Shown: piece by piece, positions 5,570 to 12,609 of the stretch | Layout: each line of letters begins with the position of its first letter | Position numbering within the stretch: the stretch's first letter is position 1 | From: Betaproteobacteria bacterium RIFCSPLOWO2_02_FULL_68_150 | GTDB lineage: Bacteria; Pseudomonadota; Gammaproteobacteria; Burkholderiales; SG8-39 | Length of the DNA stretch: 17,389 bases | Direction of reading: 5' to 3' | NCBI GenBank assembly: GCA_001771975.1 | Contig: MERE01000199.1 | Location: forward strand, 1 to 17,389 | Made by a program: the position numbers and the translations under genes | The notes under the pieces: model-generated | Databases searched by the model: none | What the model was told of the DNA's origin: nothing | Seen by the model: only the letters and a program-made list of their open reading frames with translations

Positions 5570-7098
5570 CGGAGCGCGGTGCGGTAATCACGGCGCTCGC
5601 GCTGCTCTCGGCTTGCGCCTCGCAGCCCTCGCCGGTCGTGTCCCCGCTGCAGGCGGGCGGCGCGGCGGCGCCCACGCCGGTGCTGGAGGCACCCGCACCG
5701 GCCGTGGACGCGGGCGCGGCGACGGCGGCGCCGCAGAAAATGGAACAAGCCCGCTTGCTGCCGTTCGAGGGAGAGCGCAGGGTCGTGAGCGAGCCGCTGC
5801 GCGGCATCGCACGCGTCGACCGCACCGAGCAGCGCGACGACCTGTGGCACCGCATCCGGGACGGCTTCGCGATGCCCAATCTCGACTCGCCGCTGGTCGC
5901 GGAAAAGGTCGCCTGGTATGCCGCGCGCCCCGATTCCCTGACGCGCATGTTCGAACGCAGCCGGCGCTACCTTCACCACATCGTCGAAGAACTGGAGCGC
6001 CGCGGCATGCCGACCGAACTGGCGCTGTTGCCGATGGTCGAGAGCTCGTTCAATCCAATGGCCTATTCGCGCGCACACGCTTCCGGCCTGTGGCAGTTCA
6101 TTCCGCCGACCGGCAGACGCTACAGCCTGCCGCAGAACTGGTGGTACGACGCGCGGCGCGATATCGTAGCCTCCACCACCGCCGCGCTCGACTACCTGAG
6201 CGACCTCTACGAGATGCACGGCGACTGGCAGCTCGCACTCGCCTCCTACAACTGGGGCGAGAACGCCGTGGCACGCGCCATCGAAAAGAACCGCGCCGCC
6301 GGCCTGCCCACGGAATACGCGCATCTCGCCATGCCGCAGGAGACGCGCCAATACGTTCCCAAGCTGCAGGCGCTGAAAAACATCATCGCCAATCCGCAAC
6401 CCCTGGGCATCCAGCTCGACCCGATTCCGAACCAGCCCTACTTCGCCACCATCACGAAAACGCGCGACATCGACCTGCGTCTGGCGGCAAAGCTGGCCGA
6501 AATGCCGGTCGAGGAATTCGTCGCACTCAATCCGGGCTTCAACCGGCCCTTCATCCCGGTGGCGATCAGCTCGCGCATCGTGCTGCCGGCCGACCGGGTC
6601 GAGGTGTTCCACGCCAACCTGCTCAAGCAAGACGCAAAAGCGCTCGTTTCATGGCAGGCCTATACGCCGAGAAAGGGCGAGTCACTGGCGGCGATCGCGA
6701 GAAAGTTCGCCGTGCCGGTGGCGCGCCTGAAGGAAGTCAACGGCATCGCGGCGCGCAATCGCGGCACGCCCGCGCTGCTGGTCGTACCGCTGAACGGCGC
6801 CGCTGCCGACACCGGCAAACTGCCGATCATGTATGCGCCGCCGATTCCCGTCGCCACCTCGCGCAGCGTGTCGCATACGGTCAAGCCGGGCGAAACCCTG
6901 ACGACGATTGCCAGCCGCTACCGCGTGAGCGTGGACGATCTGAGACGCTGGAATTCGATCGGCAGGCTGGCACCAGGCCAGAAGCTGAGGATCCAGACGC
7001 GCGGCCCGACTGCCAAGGGCAGGCCGGTGCAGAAGACGGCGAAAGGAAAGACACGCCCGCAGGCAAAAGGCAAACAGATAAGAAAGTCAGGACATTAG
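5557..7098 (+). CDS. mltD: Membrane-bound lytic murein transglycosylase D (lipoprotein, two LysM domains)
   Basis: MltD cleaves the MurNAc-GlcNAc bond of peptidoglycan, forming 1,6-anhydro ends, at the periplasmic face of the outer membrane. The frame is open far upstream (antisense to the methyltransferase gene). I chose the GTG at 5557 because it gives a 20-residue lipoprotein signal ending in the lipobox LSAC (Cys20) and a 513-residue protein. A Pro/Ala-rich linker follows (about 21-65). The SLT domain carries LLPMVESSFNPMAYS with catalytic Glu162, then SGLWQFIPPTGRRY and ALASYNWGENAVARAI. Two LysM peptidoglycan-binding domains follow at about 366-411 (YTPRKGESLAAIARKF) and 438-480 (HTVKPGETLTTIASRY), and then a Lys/Arg-rich tail to 513. 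The start overlaps the last 13 bases of the gloB remnant, suggesting coupled translation from its promoter. An upstream non-lipoprotein start is less likely. Confidence 0.94.
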   Translation: MRTLAERGAVITALALLSACASQPSPVVSPLQAGGAAAPTPVLEAPAPAVDAGAATAAPQKMEQARLLPFEGERRVVSEPLRGIARVDRTEQRDDLWHRIRDGFAMPNLDSPLVAEKVAWYAARPDSLTRMFERSRRYLHHIVEELERRGMPTELALLPMVESSFNPMAYSRAHASGLWQFIPPTGRRYSLPQNWWYDARRDIVASTTAALDYLSDLYEMHGDWQLALASYNWGENAVARAIEKNRAAGLPTEYAHLAMPQETRQYVPKLQALKNIIANPQPLGIQLDPIPNQPYFATITKTRDIDLRLAAKLAEMPVEEFVALNPGFNRPFIPVAISSRIVLPADRVEVFHANLLKQDAKALVSWQAYTPRKGESLAAIARKFAVPVARLKEVNGIAARNRGTPALLVVPLNGAAADTGKLPIMYAPPIPVATSRSVSHTVKPGETLTTIASRYRVSVDDLRRWNSIGRLAPGQKLRIQTRGPTAKGRPVQKTAKGKTRPQAKGKQIRKSGH

Positions 7099-7128
7099 GT
7101 CACTCACGTCGAAATCACATTAATACTT

Positions 7129-7141
7129 GTTGCCCTGCAAC
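7129..7141. repeat. Short perfect inverted repeat downstream of mltD
   Basis: GTTGC and GCAAC flank a 3-base centre 30 bases after the mltD stop. With a 5-bp stem and no T run it is unlikely to be an intrinsic terminator. It could be an operator for the next gene or chance. Confidence 0.25.
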
Positions 7142-7163
7142 GTCGCACTGCGTGGGGTTCTTC

Positions 7164-7169
7164 TAGAAT
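7164..7169 (+). promoter_or_regulatory. Weak candidate -10 before the 184-residue secreted protein gene
   Basis: TAGAAT lies 5 bases before the annotated ATG. Transcription from it would begin at about 7176, at or just inside that start codon. This would give a leaderless message or favour a later start (TTG 7181 or GTG 7190). No good -35 is seen 16-18 bases upstream. Confidence 0.25.
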
Positions 7170-7174
7170 GAGGC

Positions 7175-7729
7175 ATGGGGTTGCGCATCGTGCGGTGGGT
7201 GTTCTGCTTTTGGCTGTCCGTCGGCGCCGCCCCGGCGCACGCGCTTGATCCGATGCTGATGTTTCTCCTGAGCGCGGCTCGCGAAATGGTGGTCGCTGCC
7301 GCGGCGCGCGCGGAAAAGGCAGAGCCTGCGCCGCTGCCCCCGGCGGCCATCCGCTATCCCGGAACCCTGGTCGAGCCGCAGCAGCTGCTGCGCCTCATCG
7401 ACGAGTGCTTCACCTACCTTTCGCAAGCGCAGCGCCGCGAGATCTTCGACTCTTTGCATGCGGCACTGACGGATCCGAAAAACGCCGCGGTGCGGGGTTC
7501 GATGATCGATTACTTCGCCGCGCGCGCCATGGCGGTTCGCGCAGCACAGGAACGACTCACCAGGCTCTCGGCACCGGACAAGGACCGGCTGCTCACCGAA
7601 TTCCGGGTCACCATCGCCGCCATGCCAGCGGACGAAGCGGCGCAACTGGCCGTGCTTCTGCGCCAGGGCGTGCTGCCGGTGCCGAGCGACCTGAACGAAC
7701 GGTTGCTCGCCGCGCTCGACGCACGCTAG
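7175..7729 (+). CDS. Secreted/periplasmic hypothetical protein
   Basis: I do not recognise a named family for this 184-residue protein. It begins with a typical Sec signal peptide (basic LRIVRW, then hydrophobic VFCFWLSVG, and a likely cleavage after APAHA at about residue 23), so the mature protein should be periplasmic or exported. The rest is predicted to be mainly helical and Ala/Leu/Arg-rich. It has an Ala/Pro linker at about 40-55, then YPGTLVEPQQLLRLIDECFTYLSQAQRREIFDSL, and a C-terminal stretch with repeated Leu/Ala heptad-like spacing. One Cys remains in the mature part. Start is uncertain: GAGG at 7170-7173 lies 1 base before the ATG at 7175 but 7 bases before an in-frame TTG at 7181. 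It sits between mltD and the ABC importer operon, both envelope functions. Codon use matches its neighbours, which supports a real gene. Confidence 0.75.
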   Translation: MGLRIVRWVFCFWLSVGAAPAHALDPMLMFLLSAAREMVVAAAARAEKAEPAPLPPAAIRYPGTLVEPQQLLRLIDECFTYLSQAQRREIFDSLHAALTDPKNAAVRGSMIDYFAARAMAVRAAQERLTRLSAPDKDRLLTEFRVTIAAMPADEAAQLAVLLRQGVLPVPSDLNERLLAALDAR

Positions 7730-7738
7730 GGCGCCTGC

Positions 7739-7755
7739 GCCGCGTCGAGCGCGGC
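7739..7755 (+). terminator. Weak hairpin after the hypothetical protein gene
   Basis: A 6-bp GC stem (GCCGCG / CGCGGC) with a 5-base loop starts 10 bases after the stop codon. No T run follows; instead the -10 hexamer TATAAT begins 3 bases later. It could be a Rho-assisted stop or an operator overlapping the next promoter. Confidence 0.25.
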
Positions 7756-7758
7756 CCG

Positions 7759-7764
7759 TATAAT
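7759..7764 (+). promoter_or_regulatory. Candidate -10 of the ABC importer operon promoter
   Basis: A perfect consensus TATAAT lies in the 94-base gap before the substrate-binding protein gene, predicting transcription start at about 7771 and a 5' leader of about 50 bases. No good -35 is visible at the right distance (CTGCGC region), so an activator or a different sigma contact may be involved. Confidence 0.45.
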
Positions 7765-7809
7765 CCGCAGCCTTGCAATCCAGCGCCGCACCGGGAACGC
7801 GCGGCTTAC

Positions 7810-7815
7810 AGGAGG
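7810..7815 (+). promoter_or_regulatory. Strong ribosome-binding site deciding the substrate-binding protein start
   Basis: AGGAGG is the best Shine-Dalgarno seen in the window. It is 8 bases from the ATG at 7824 but only 2 from the ATG at 7818. This selects 7824 over 7818 and over the more distal in-frame ATG at 7773. Confidence 0.8.
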
Positions 7816-7823
7816 AAATGGCG

Positions 7824-10085
7824 ATGCGCGCTCCAGTACCGAACGGCCGCTTCGCCGCGGCTGTTGCCGTGCTCGCGCTCACTGCGGCCTGCAGCGAGGT
7901 CGGCAACAGCCCCTATGCCAGCGGCGCCGAGCGGAGCAACACCTTCTTCACCGCATTCCAGGAGCGCTCGCCGAAGTACCTCGACCCGACCAGTTCATAC
8001 TCCAATGACGAGACGCCCTACACCTACCAGATCTACGAGCCCCTCTATGGCTACCATTTCCTGAAGCGGCCCTACGCACTCGTGCCACGCGCCGCCGAGG
8101 CCGTGGCGCTGCCGCGCTATTACGACGCGGACGGCAAGGAGCTTCCGGCAAGTGCGCCGGGGGGCACGATCGCGCACAGCGTCTACGACATCCGGGTGCG
8201 CAAAGGCATCCGGTTCGCACCGCACCCGGCTTTTGCGCGGGATTCGGCCGGCAATCCCGCCTACCACTCGATGCGGCGCGAGGACGTGGCCGACAAGTAC
8301 CGGATCGACGACTTCCGGCAGAACGGCACGCGCGAACTGACCGCGCACGACTACGTGTATGCGATCCGGCGGCTTGCCACGCCGCGCATCAAGTCGCCGT
8401 CGTTCTCGCTGATCAGCGAGTACATCGTCGGGCTGAAGGAGTATGGCGAGCGCATCGTCGAGGTCGACAGGCAGCTGCGCAAGGGACTGTCACCCACGGA
8501 CCGCGACCTGCCGATGCTCGACTTCCGGCAGCACGCTTTCGCAGGCGCCGAGGCGCTCGACGAGCATACGCTGCGCATCCGGATCAAGGGCAAGTACCCG
8601 CAATTCAAGTACTGGCTGGCGATGACCTTCTTCGCGCCGGTGCCCTGGGAGGCGGACAAGTTCTACGCCCAGCCCGGCATGGCGGAGAAAAACCTGTCCC
8701 TGAACTACTGGCCAATCGGCACCGGGCCGTTCATGCTGGTCGAGTACGAGGAGAACCGCCAGCACGTACTGGCGCGCAATCCGAATTTCCGCGGCGAGCC
8801 CTATCCCTGCGAAGGCGAGGCGCGCGACCGGGCCGAGGGCCTGCTCGAGGATTGCGGCAAGAACACGCCGTTCGTCGAGCGCGTGGTATTCAGCGTCGAA
8901 AAGGAAACCATTCCGCTCAAGACGAAGTTCTTCCAGGGCTACTATGACTCGCCGGTCGTCGAGCGGCTCGACGTCGGCACCGAGTACCTGGTCGAGATGA
9001 CCGACTCCAAGGACAAGCTGGCCGAGTATCGGCGCAAAGGCGTGCGCCTGCCGAGCACCATCGAAGCGAACAACTGGTACGTCGGCTTCAACATGCTCGA
9101 CCCGGTGGTGGGCTGGGGCAAGACACCCGATGAACGCGCGCGCAACCGCAAGCTGCGCCAGGCGCTGTCGCTGGCGATCGACTGGGAGGAATACATCCAG
9201 ATCTTCGAGCAGGGACAGGGCATGGCTGCACAGGGACCTTTGCCGCCCGGGTTGTTCGGCTATCGCGACGACGGACCGGCAGCGTTCAATCCGATCGTGT
9301 ACCGCACGCTCGACGGGCGCAGCGAGCGCCGGCCGATCGAAGAGGCGAAAAAGCTGCTCGCCGAGGCGGGCTATCCGGAGGGCCGCGACGCGAAGAGCGG
9401 CCAGCCGCTGGTGCTGAACTTCGACTACCAGCGGGCGCTGACGCCGGCGATACGGCCGCGCATGGCGTGGTACCAGAAGCAGTTCGCCAAGGTCGGCGTG
9501 CAACTGGAGATCCGCGCCACCGACTACAACCGCTTCCAGGACAAGATGAACAAGGGAACGATCCAGATCTACTTCTGGGGCTGGCTCGCCGACTACCCGG
9601 ACGCCGAGAATTTCCTGTTCCTGCTGTACGGACCCAACGCCAAGGCATTGACCAACGGCAACGGCGAGAACAATTCCAACTACCAGAATGCGGAGTTCGA
9701 TCGCCGCTTCGAGCTCATGAAATTCGAGGACGACGGCCCGGTCAAGGCGCGCCTGATCGACGAGATGATCGCCATCGCGCAGCACGACGCGGTGTGGAGC
9801 TTCGGCTACTTTCCGACCTCCGCCGCCGCGTTTCACCAGTGGGTCTACAACGGCAAGCCGACGCAGATCATCCGCAACCACATCCAGTACCTGCGCGTCG
9901 ATCCGCAGCTGCGCGCGCAGAAGGTTGCCGAATGGAACCGGCCGCTGTGGTGGCCCGTGTGGCTGATCGCGCTGGCGCTCGCCGCCGCGCTGCTGCCGGC
10001 GCTGCGCGCGTACCGGCGGCGCGAGCGTGAAAACGCCGCCCGTACGCTCGCCGGCAGCGCGGCGCCGGCGGGAGCCGCCGACTGA
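7824..10085 (+). CDS. Oligopeptide-type ABC transporter substrate-binding protein (family 5) with C-terminal membrane segment
   Basis: This 753-residue extracytoplasmic solute receptor is longer than the usual 500-600 of the DppA/OppA class. The start at 7824 follows the AGGAGG site. An N-terminal signal (residues 1-22) ends ALTAAC; Cys23 may be lipidated, although Thr at -3 is not an ideal lipobox. Family-5 hallmarks include YTYQIYEPLYGYHF near the N-terminus, WPIGTGPFMLVEYEENRQ, NRKLRQALSLAIDWEEYI, EEAKKLLAEAGYPEG and IQIYFWGWLADYPDAENFLF. Near the C-terminus (about 709-727) is one hydrophobic membrane segment, WPVWLIALALAAALLPAL, followed by a basic AYRRRERE tail, so the receptor may be held at the membrane at both ends. 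It is the first gene of an operon with two permeases and a fused ATPase. Peptides are the likeliest ligand class; the true ligand is not evident. Confidence 0.92.
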   Translation: MRAPVPNGRFAAAVAVLALTAACSEVGNSPYASGAERSNTFFTAFQERSPKYLDPTSSYSNDETPYTYQIYEPLYGYHFLKRPYALVPRAAEAVALPRYYDADGKELPASAPGGTIAHSVYDIRVRKGIRFAPHPAFARDSAGNPAYHSMRREDVADKYRIDDFRQNGTRELTAHDYVYAIRRLATPRIKSPSFSLISEYIVGLKEYGERIVEVDRQLRKGLSPTDRDLPMLDFRQHAFAGAEALDEHTLRIRIKGKYPQFKYWLAMTFFAPVPWEADKFYAQPGMAEKNLSLNYWPIGTGPFMLVEYEENRQHVLARNPNFRGEPYPCEGEARDRAEGLLEDCGKNTPFVERVVFSVEKETIPLKTKFFQGYYDSPVVERLDVGTEYLVEMTDSKDKLAEYRRKGVRLPSTIEANNWYVGFNMLDPVVGWGKTPDERARNRKLRQALSLAIDWEEYIQIFEQGQGMAAQGPLPPGLFGYRDDGPAAFNPIVYRTLDGRSERRPIEEAKKLLAEAGYPEGRDAKSGQPLVLNFDYQRALTPAIRPRMAWYQKQFAKVGVQLEIRATDYNRFQDKMNKGTIQIYFWGWLADYPDAENFLFLLYGPNAKALTNGNGENNSNYQNAEFDRRFELMKFEDDGPVKARLIDEMIAIAQHDAVWSFGYFPTSAAAFHQWVYNGKPTQIIRNHIQYLRVDPQLRAQKVAEWNRPLWWPVWLIALALAAALLPALRAYRRRERENAARTLAGSAAPAGAAD

Positions 10086-10116
10086 CGCCCCGCACGCCGC
10101 CTTGCGGCCGTAACCG

Positions 10117-11094
10117 ATGCTGAGCTACATCCTGCGCCGTGCGCTGTACGGGGTGCTGATCCTGATCGGCGTGAATCTCTTCACCTTCGTCCTGTTCTTC
10201 ACGGTCAATACCCCCGACGACATGGCGCGGCTGAATATCGGCGGCAAGCGCGTAACGCAGGAGGCGATCGAGAAGTGGAAGGTCGAGCGCGGCTACGACA
10301 AGCCGCTGCTGTACAACGCGCGCGACGACGGCCTGCGCGCCCTCAGCAACACGATCTTCTTCGAGCGCTCCGTGCAGCTGTTCGCGTTGCGCTTCGGCGC
10401 CTCGGACAGCGGCCGCGACATCGGCTACGAGATCCGGCAGCGGATCGGGCCGTCGCTCGCCGTGGCGCTGCCGACTTTCGCGCTCGGCGTCATGGCCACC
10501 GTGTGCGCGGCGCTGCTGATGGTGTTCTTTCGCGCCACCTACCTCGACTTCTGGGGCGTCACGCTGGCGGTGGTGATGATGTCGATCTCGTCCCTGTTCT
10601 ACATCATCGTCGGCCAGTGGACTTTCAGCACGCTGCTGCGCCTGGTGCCGATTTCCGGCTTTGCCGGCGGCTGGGATCTGTTCAAGTTCCTCGCGCTGCC
10701 GGTCGTGATCGGCGTCGTGGCGCGGCTCGGCTACGACGCTCTGCTGTATCGCACCATGTTCCTGGAAGAAAGCGGCAAGGACTACGTGCGCACCGCGCGC
10801 GCCAAGGGCCTGTCCGAGCAGGCGGTGCTGTTCCGGCACGTGCTGCGCAACGCGGCGCTGCCGATTCTCACCTCGACCGTGGCGGTGCTGCCGCTGCTGT
10901 TTCTCGGCAGCCTGATCATGGAAAGCTTTTTCGGCATTCCGGGACTCGGCAGCTACACCATCGACGCCATCAACGCGCAGGATTTCGCGGTGGTGCGCGC
11001 CATGGTGTTCCTCGGCTCGGCGCTCTACATCGTAGGCCTGGTGCTGACCGACATCTCCTACACCGTGGCGGACCCCCGCATTCGCCTCGCCTGA
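10117..11094 (+). CDS. ABC transporter permease, DppB/OppB type
   Basis: This 325-residue inner-membrane permease begins with the usual MLSYILRRALYGVLILIGVNLFTFVLFF membrane helix of the DppB/OppB family. The cytoplasmic EAA loop that docks on the ATPase is clear: MFLEESGKDYVRTARAKGLSEQAVLFRHVLRNAALPI (about residues 213-249). Several hydrophobic helices flank it, and the protein ends YTVADPRIRLA as expected for the family. The segment between the first helix and the core (about 30-100) is somewhat long and includes a periplasmic stretch. It follows the binding-protein gene by 31 bases without an obvious Shine-Dalgarno, and the next permease starts 12 bases after its stop. Confidence 0.94.
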   Translation: MLSYILRRALYGVLILIGVNLFTFVLFFTVNTPDDMARLNIGGKRVTQEAIEKWKVERGYDKPLLYNARDDGLRALSNTIFFERSVQLFALRFGASDSGRDIGYEIRQRIGPSLAVALPTFALGVMATVCAALLMVFFRATYLDFWGVTLAVVMMSISSLFYIIVGQWTFSTLLRLVPISGFAGGWDLFKFLALPVVIGVVARLGYDALLYRTMFLEESGKDYVRTARAKGLSEQAVLFRHVLRNAALPILTSTVAVLPLLFLGSLIMESFFGIPGLGSYTIDAINAQDFAVVRAMVFLGSALYIVGLVLTDISYTVADPRIRLA

Positions 11095-11098
11095 GGAG
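11093..11098 (+). promoter_or_regulatory. Ribosome-binding site selecting the GTG start of the second permease
   Basis: GAGGAG overlaps the TGA stop of the first permease gene and lies 8 bases before GTG 11107. It supports that non-ATG start and coupled translation. Confidence 0.6.
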
Positions 11099-11106
11099 CC
11101 GCGACC

Positions 11107-12609
11107 GTGCCGAAAATCGTCCTGCTCGCCACTGACGTCGCGCTGCTCGTGCTGCTCGCGGGGCTCGCCGCATACGTCTGGCACGTGCGCCGCACGCCGG
11201 GCCTGCGCGCCACCTGGCGCAGCGTGCTGCGCGACGCGCCGGCGATGAGCGCGCTGGTGCTGCTTTCGGTTTGTCTGCTGATCGCGCTGCTCGACTCGCT
11301 GCATTTCCGGCCGCTGCTGCCGCAGGCCGCCGGCGCCGCCAACGATGCCGCAGCCGCCTATTCGACGCGCAGCTACTCCGTGCTCGACCAGCTGCTCAAG
11401 CGGCAGCTCGAGGGCACGGAGAAAACCTACTCGGCGCCGCTCGCCTACCGGCAGTTCACCAAGGACTCGATCGAGATCGACGGCCGGGCGGCGCGCGATT
11501 ACCCGCGCCTGGTGCACGGTGGCGCGCACCTCACCGACCCGGAACGACAGTGGCTCGCCGACCTCGTGCTGCGTTCGGCAGCCGGCCTGGCCGGCGGGCT
11601 GCTGGCCGGCCTGTCGATGGCGCTGGCGGTCGTCGCGCTGCGCGCGCGCATGCTTCGGGAGGACTTCAGCGCCGCGTGGCGCGCGGTCTGGCGGCGCGAG
11701 ACTGAAGTGCAGTGGCGCGCGATTCTATTCACCGCGATCCTGTTGCTCGGCGCCTTCGGCTGGATCGCCGCGCTGTGGTCCGTCTATCACGTGCTCGGCA
11801 CCGACCGCACCGGCAACGACGTGCTGTTCCAGGCGATCAAGTCGCTGCGCACGGCCGTGGTGATCGGCTCGCTCGCGACCCTGGCGACGCTGCCGTTCGC
11901 CATCGTGTTCGGCATTCTTGCAGGGTACTTCAAGGGCTGGGTGGACGACCTGATCCAGTACCTCTATACGGTGCTGTCGTCGATCCCGAGCGTGCTCCTG
12001 ATCGCGGCCTGCGTGCTCATCATCCAGGTCACCATCGACAAGTACCCGAATCTCTATGAAACCGGCCTGGAACGCGCCGATCTGCGGCTGCTGCTGCTGT
12101 GCGTGGTGCTGGGCGTCACCGGCTGGGCCACCCTGTGCCGCCTGCTGCGTGCCGAGACGCTCAAGCTCACCGAGCTCGATTACGTGCAGGCCGCGCGCGC
12201 CTTCGGCGTCTCGGATCTCGGCATCATGCAGCGGCACGTGCTGCCCAACGTGATGCACGTGGTGCTCATCGTGGCGGTGCTCGATTTCTCCAGCCTGGTG
12301 CTGTATGAGGCGGTCCTCTCCTACGTCGGCGTCGGCGTCGACCCGACCACCCCCAGCTACGGATCGATGTTCAATCTCGCCCGCACCGAGATGAGCCGCG
12401 ACCCGACGGTCTGGTGGAACCTGGTCGCGGCGTTCGGCTTCATGCTGACGCTGGTGCTGTCCGCGAACCTGTTCGCCGGCGCGGTGCGCGAGGCATTCGA
12501 CCCGCGCGCGCGCGCCTTCCGTCCGCGGCGCGATCAGCGACAGCCCGGCGGCGCGCGCCGGCACGGCAGCCGGGAAACGGCCATTGCCCCGGCCGGCGGG
12601 GCGCCCTGA
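11107..12609 (+). CDS. ABC transporter permease, DppC/OppC type, with large N-terminal extension
   Basis: This 500-residue permease is well above the usual 280-320 for the family. The conserved core begins at about residue 200 with a membrane helix and HVLGTDRTGNDVLFQAIKSLRTA (about 228-250, matching the family GTDxxGRDV motif). It includes the EAA loop ELDYVQAARAFGVSDLGIMQRHVLPNVMHVV (about 356-386) and ends with VWWNLVAAFGFMLTLVLSANLFAGAVREAFDPR. The extra first 200 residues hold helices at about 5-24 and 46-62, a polar stretch of about 85 residues (roughly 68-152, probably periplasmic), and a third helix at about 153-178. The last 30 residues are basic and low in complexity. The start is GTG, chosen from its Shine-Dalgarno. 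The stop overlaps the ATPase start (TGATG). Confidence 0.93.
   Translation: MPKIVLLATDVALLVLLAGLAAYVWHVRRTPGLRATWRSVLRDAPAMSALVLLSVCLLIALLDSLHFRPLLPQAAGAANDAAAAYSTRSYSVLDQLLKRQLEGTEKTYSAPLAYRQFTKDSIEIDGRAARDYPRLVHGGAHLTDPERQWLADLVLRSAAGLAGGLLAGLSMALAVVALRARMLREDFSAAWRAVWRRETEVQWRAILFTAILLLGAFGWIAALWSVYHVLGTDRTGNDVLFQAIKSLRTAVVIGSLATLATLPFAIVFGILAGYFKGWVDDLIQYLYTVLSSIPSVLLIAACVLIIQVTIDKYPNLYETGLERADLRLLLLCVVLGVTGWATLCRLLRAETLKLTELDYVQAARAFGVSDLGIMQRHVLPNVMHVVLIVAVLDFSSLVLYEAVLSYVGVGVDPTTPSYGSMFNLARTEMSRDPTVWWNLVAAFGFMLTLVLSANLFAGAVREAFDPRARAFRPRRDQRQPGGARRHGSRETAIAPAGGAP

Noticed and set aside
7773..7823. Start of the substrate-binding protein at the upstream ATG 7773, or at ATG 7818
   Set aside because: The strong AGGAGG at 7810-7815 lies after 7773 and only 2 bases before 7818, but 8 bases before 7824. 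The 7824 start also puts the signal peptide at the very N-terminus.
8490..9881. A 463-codon minus-strand frame inside the substrate-binding protein gene
   Set aside because: It is a Val/Leu/Arg/His-rich shadow frame with no start signal or motif. The + strand gene is certain.
9868..11529. A 553-codon minus-strand frame across the permease genes
   Set aside because: Its Arg/His/Gln/Glu-rich translation is the typical antisense of membrane-protein codons, and it overlaps two clear permeases.
12504..12517. A GC alternating run near the end of the second permease as a special element
   Set aside because: Runs of this kind are expected by chance in Arg/Ala codons of a genome this GC-rich; nothing structural is associated with it.
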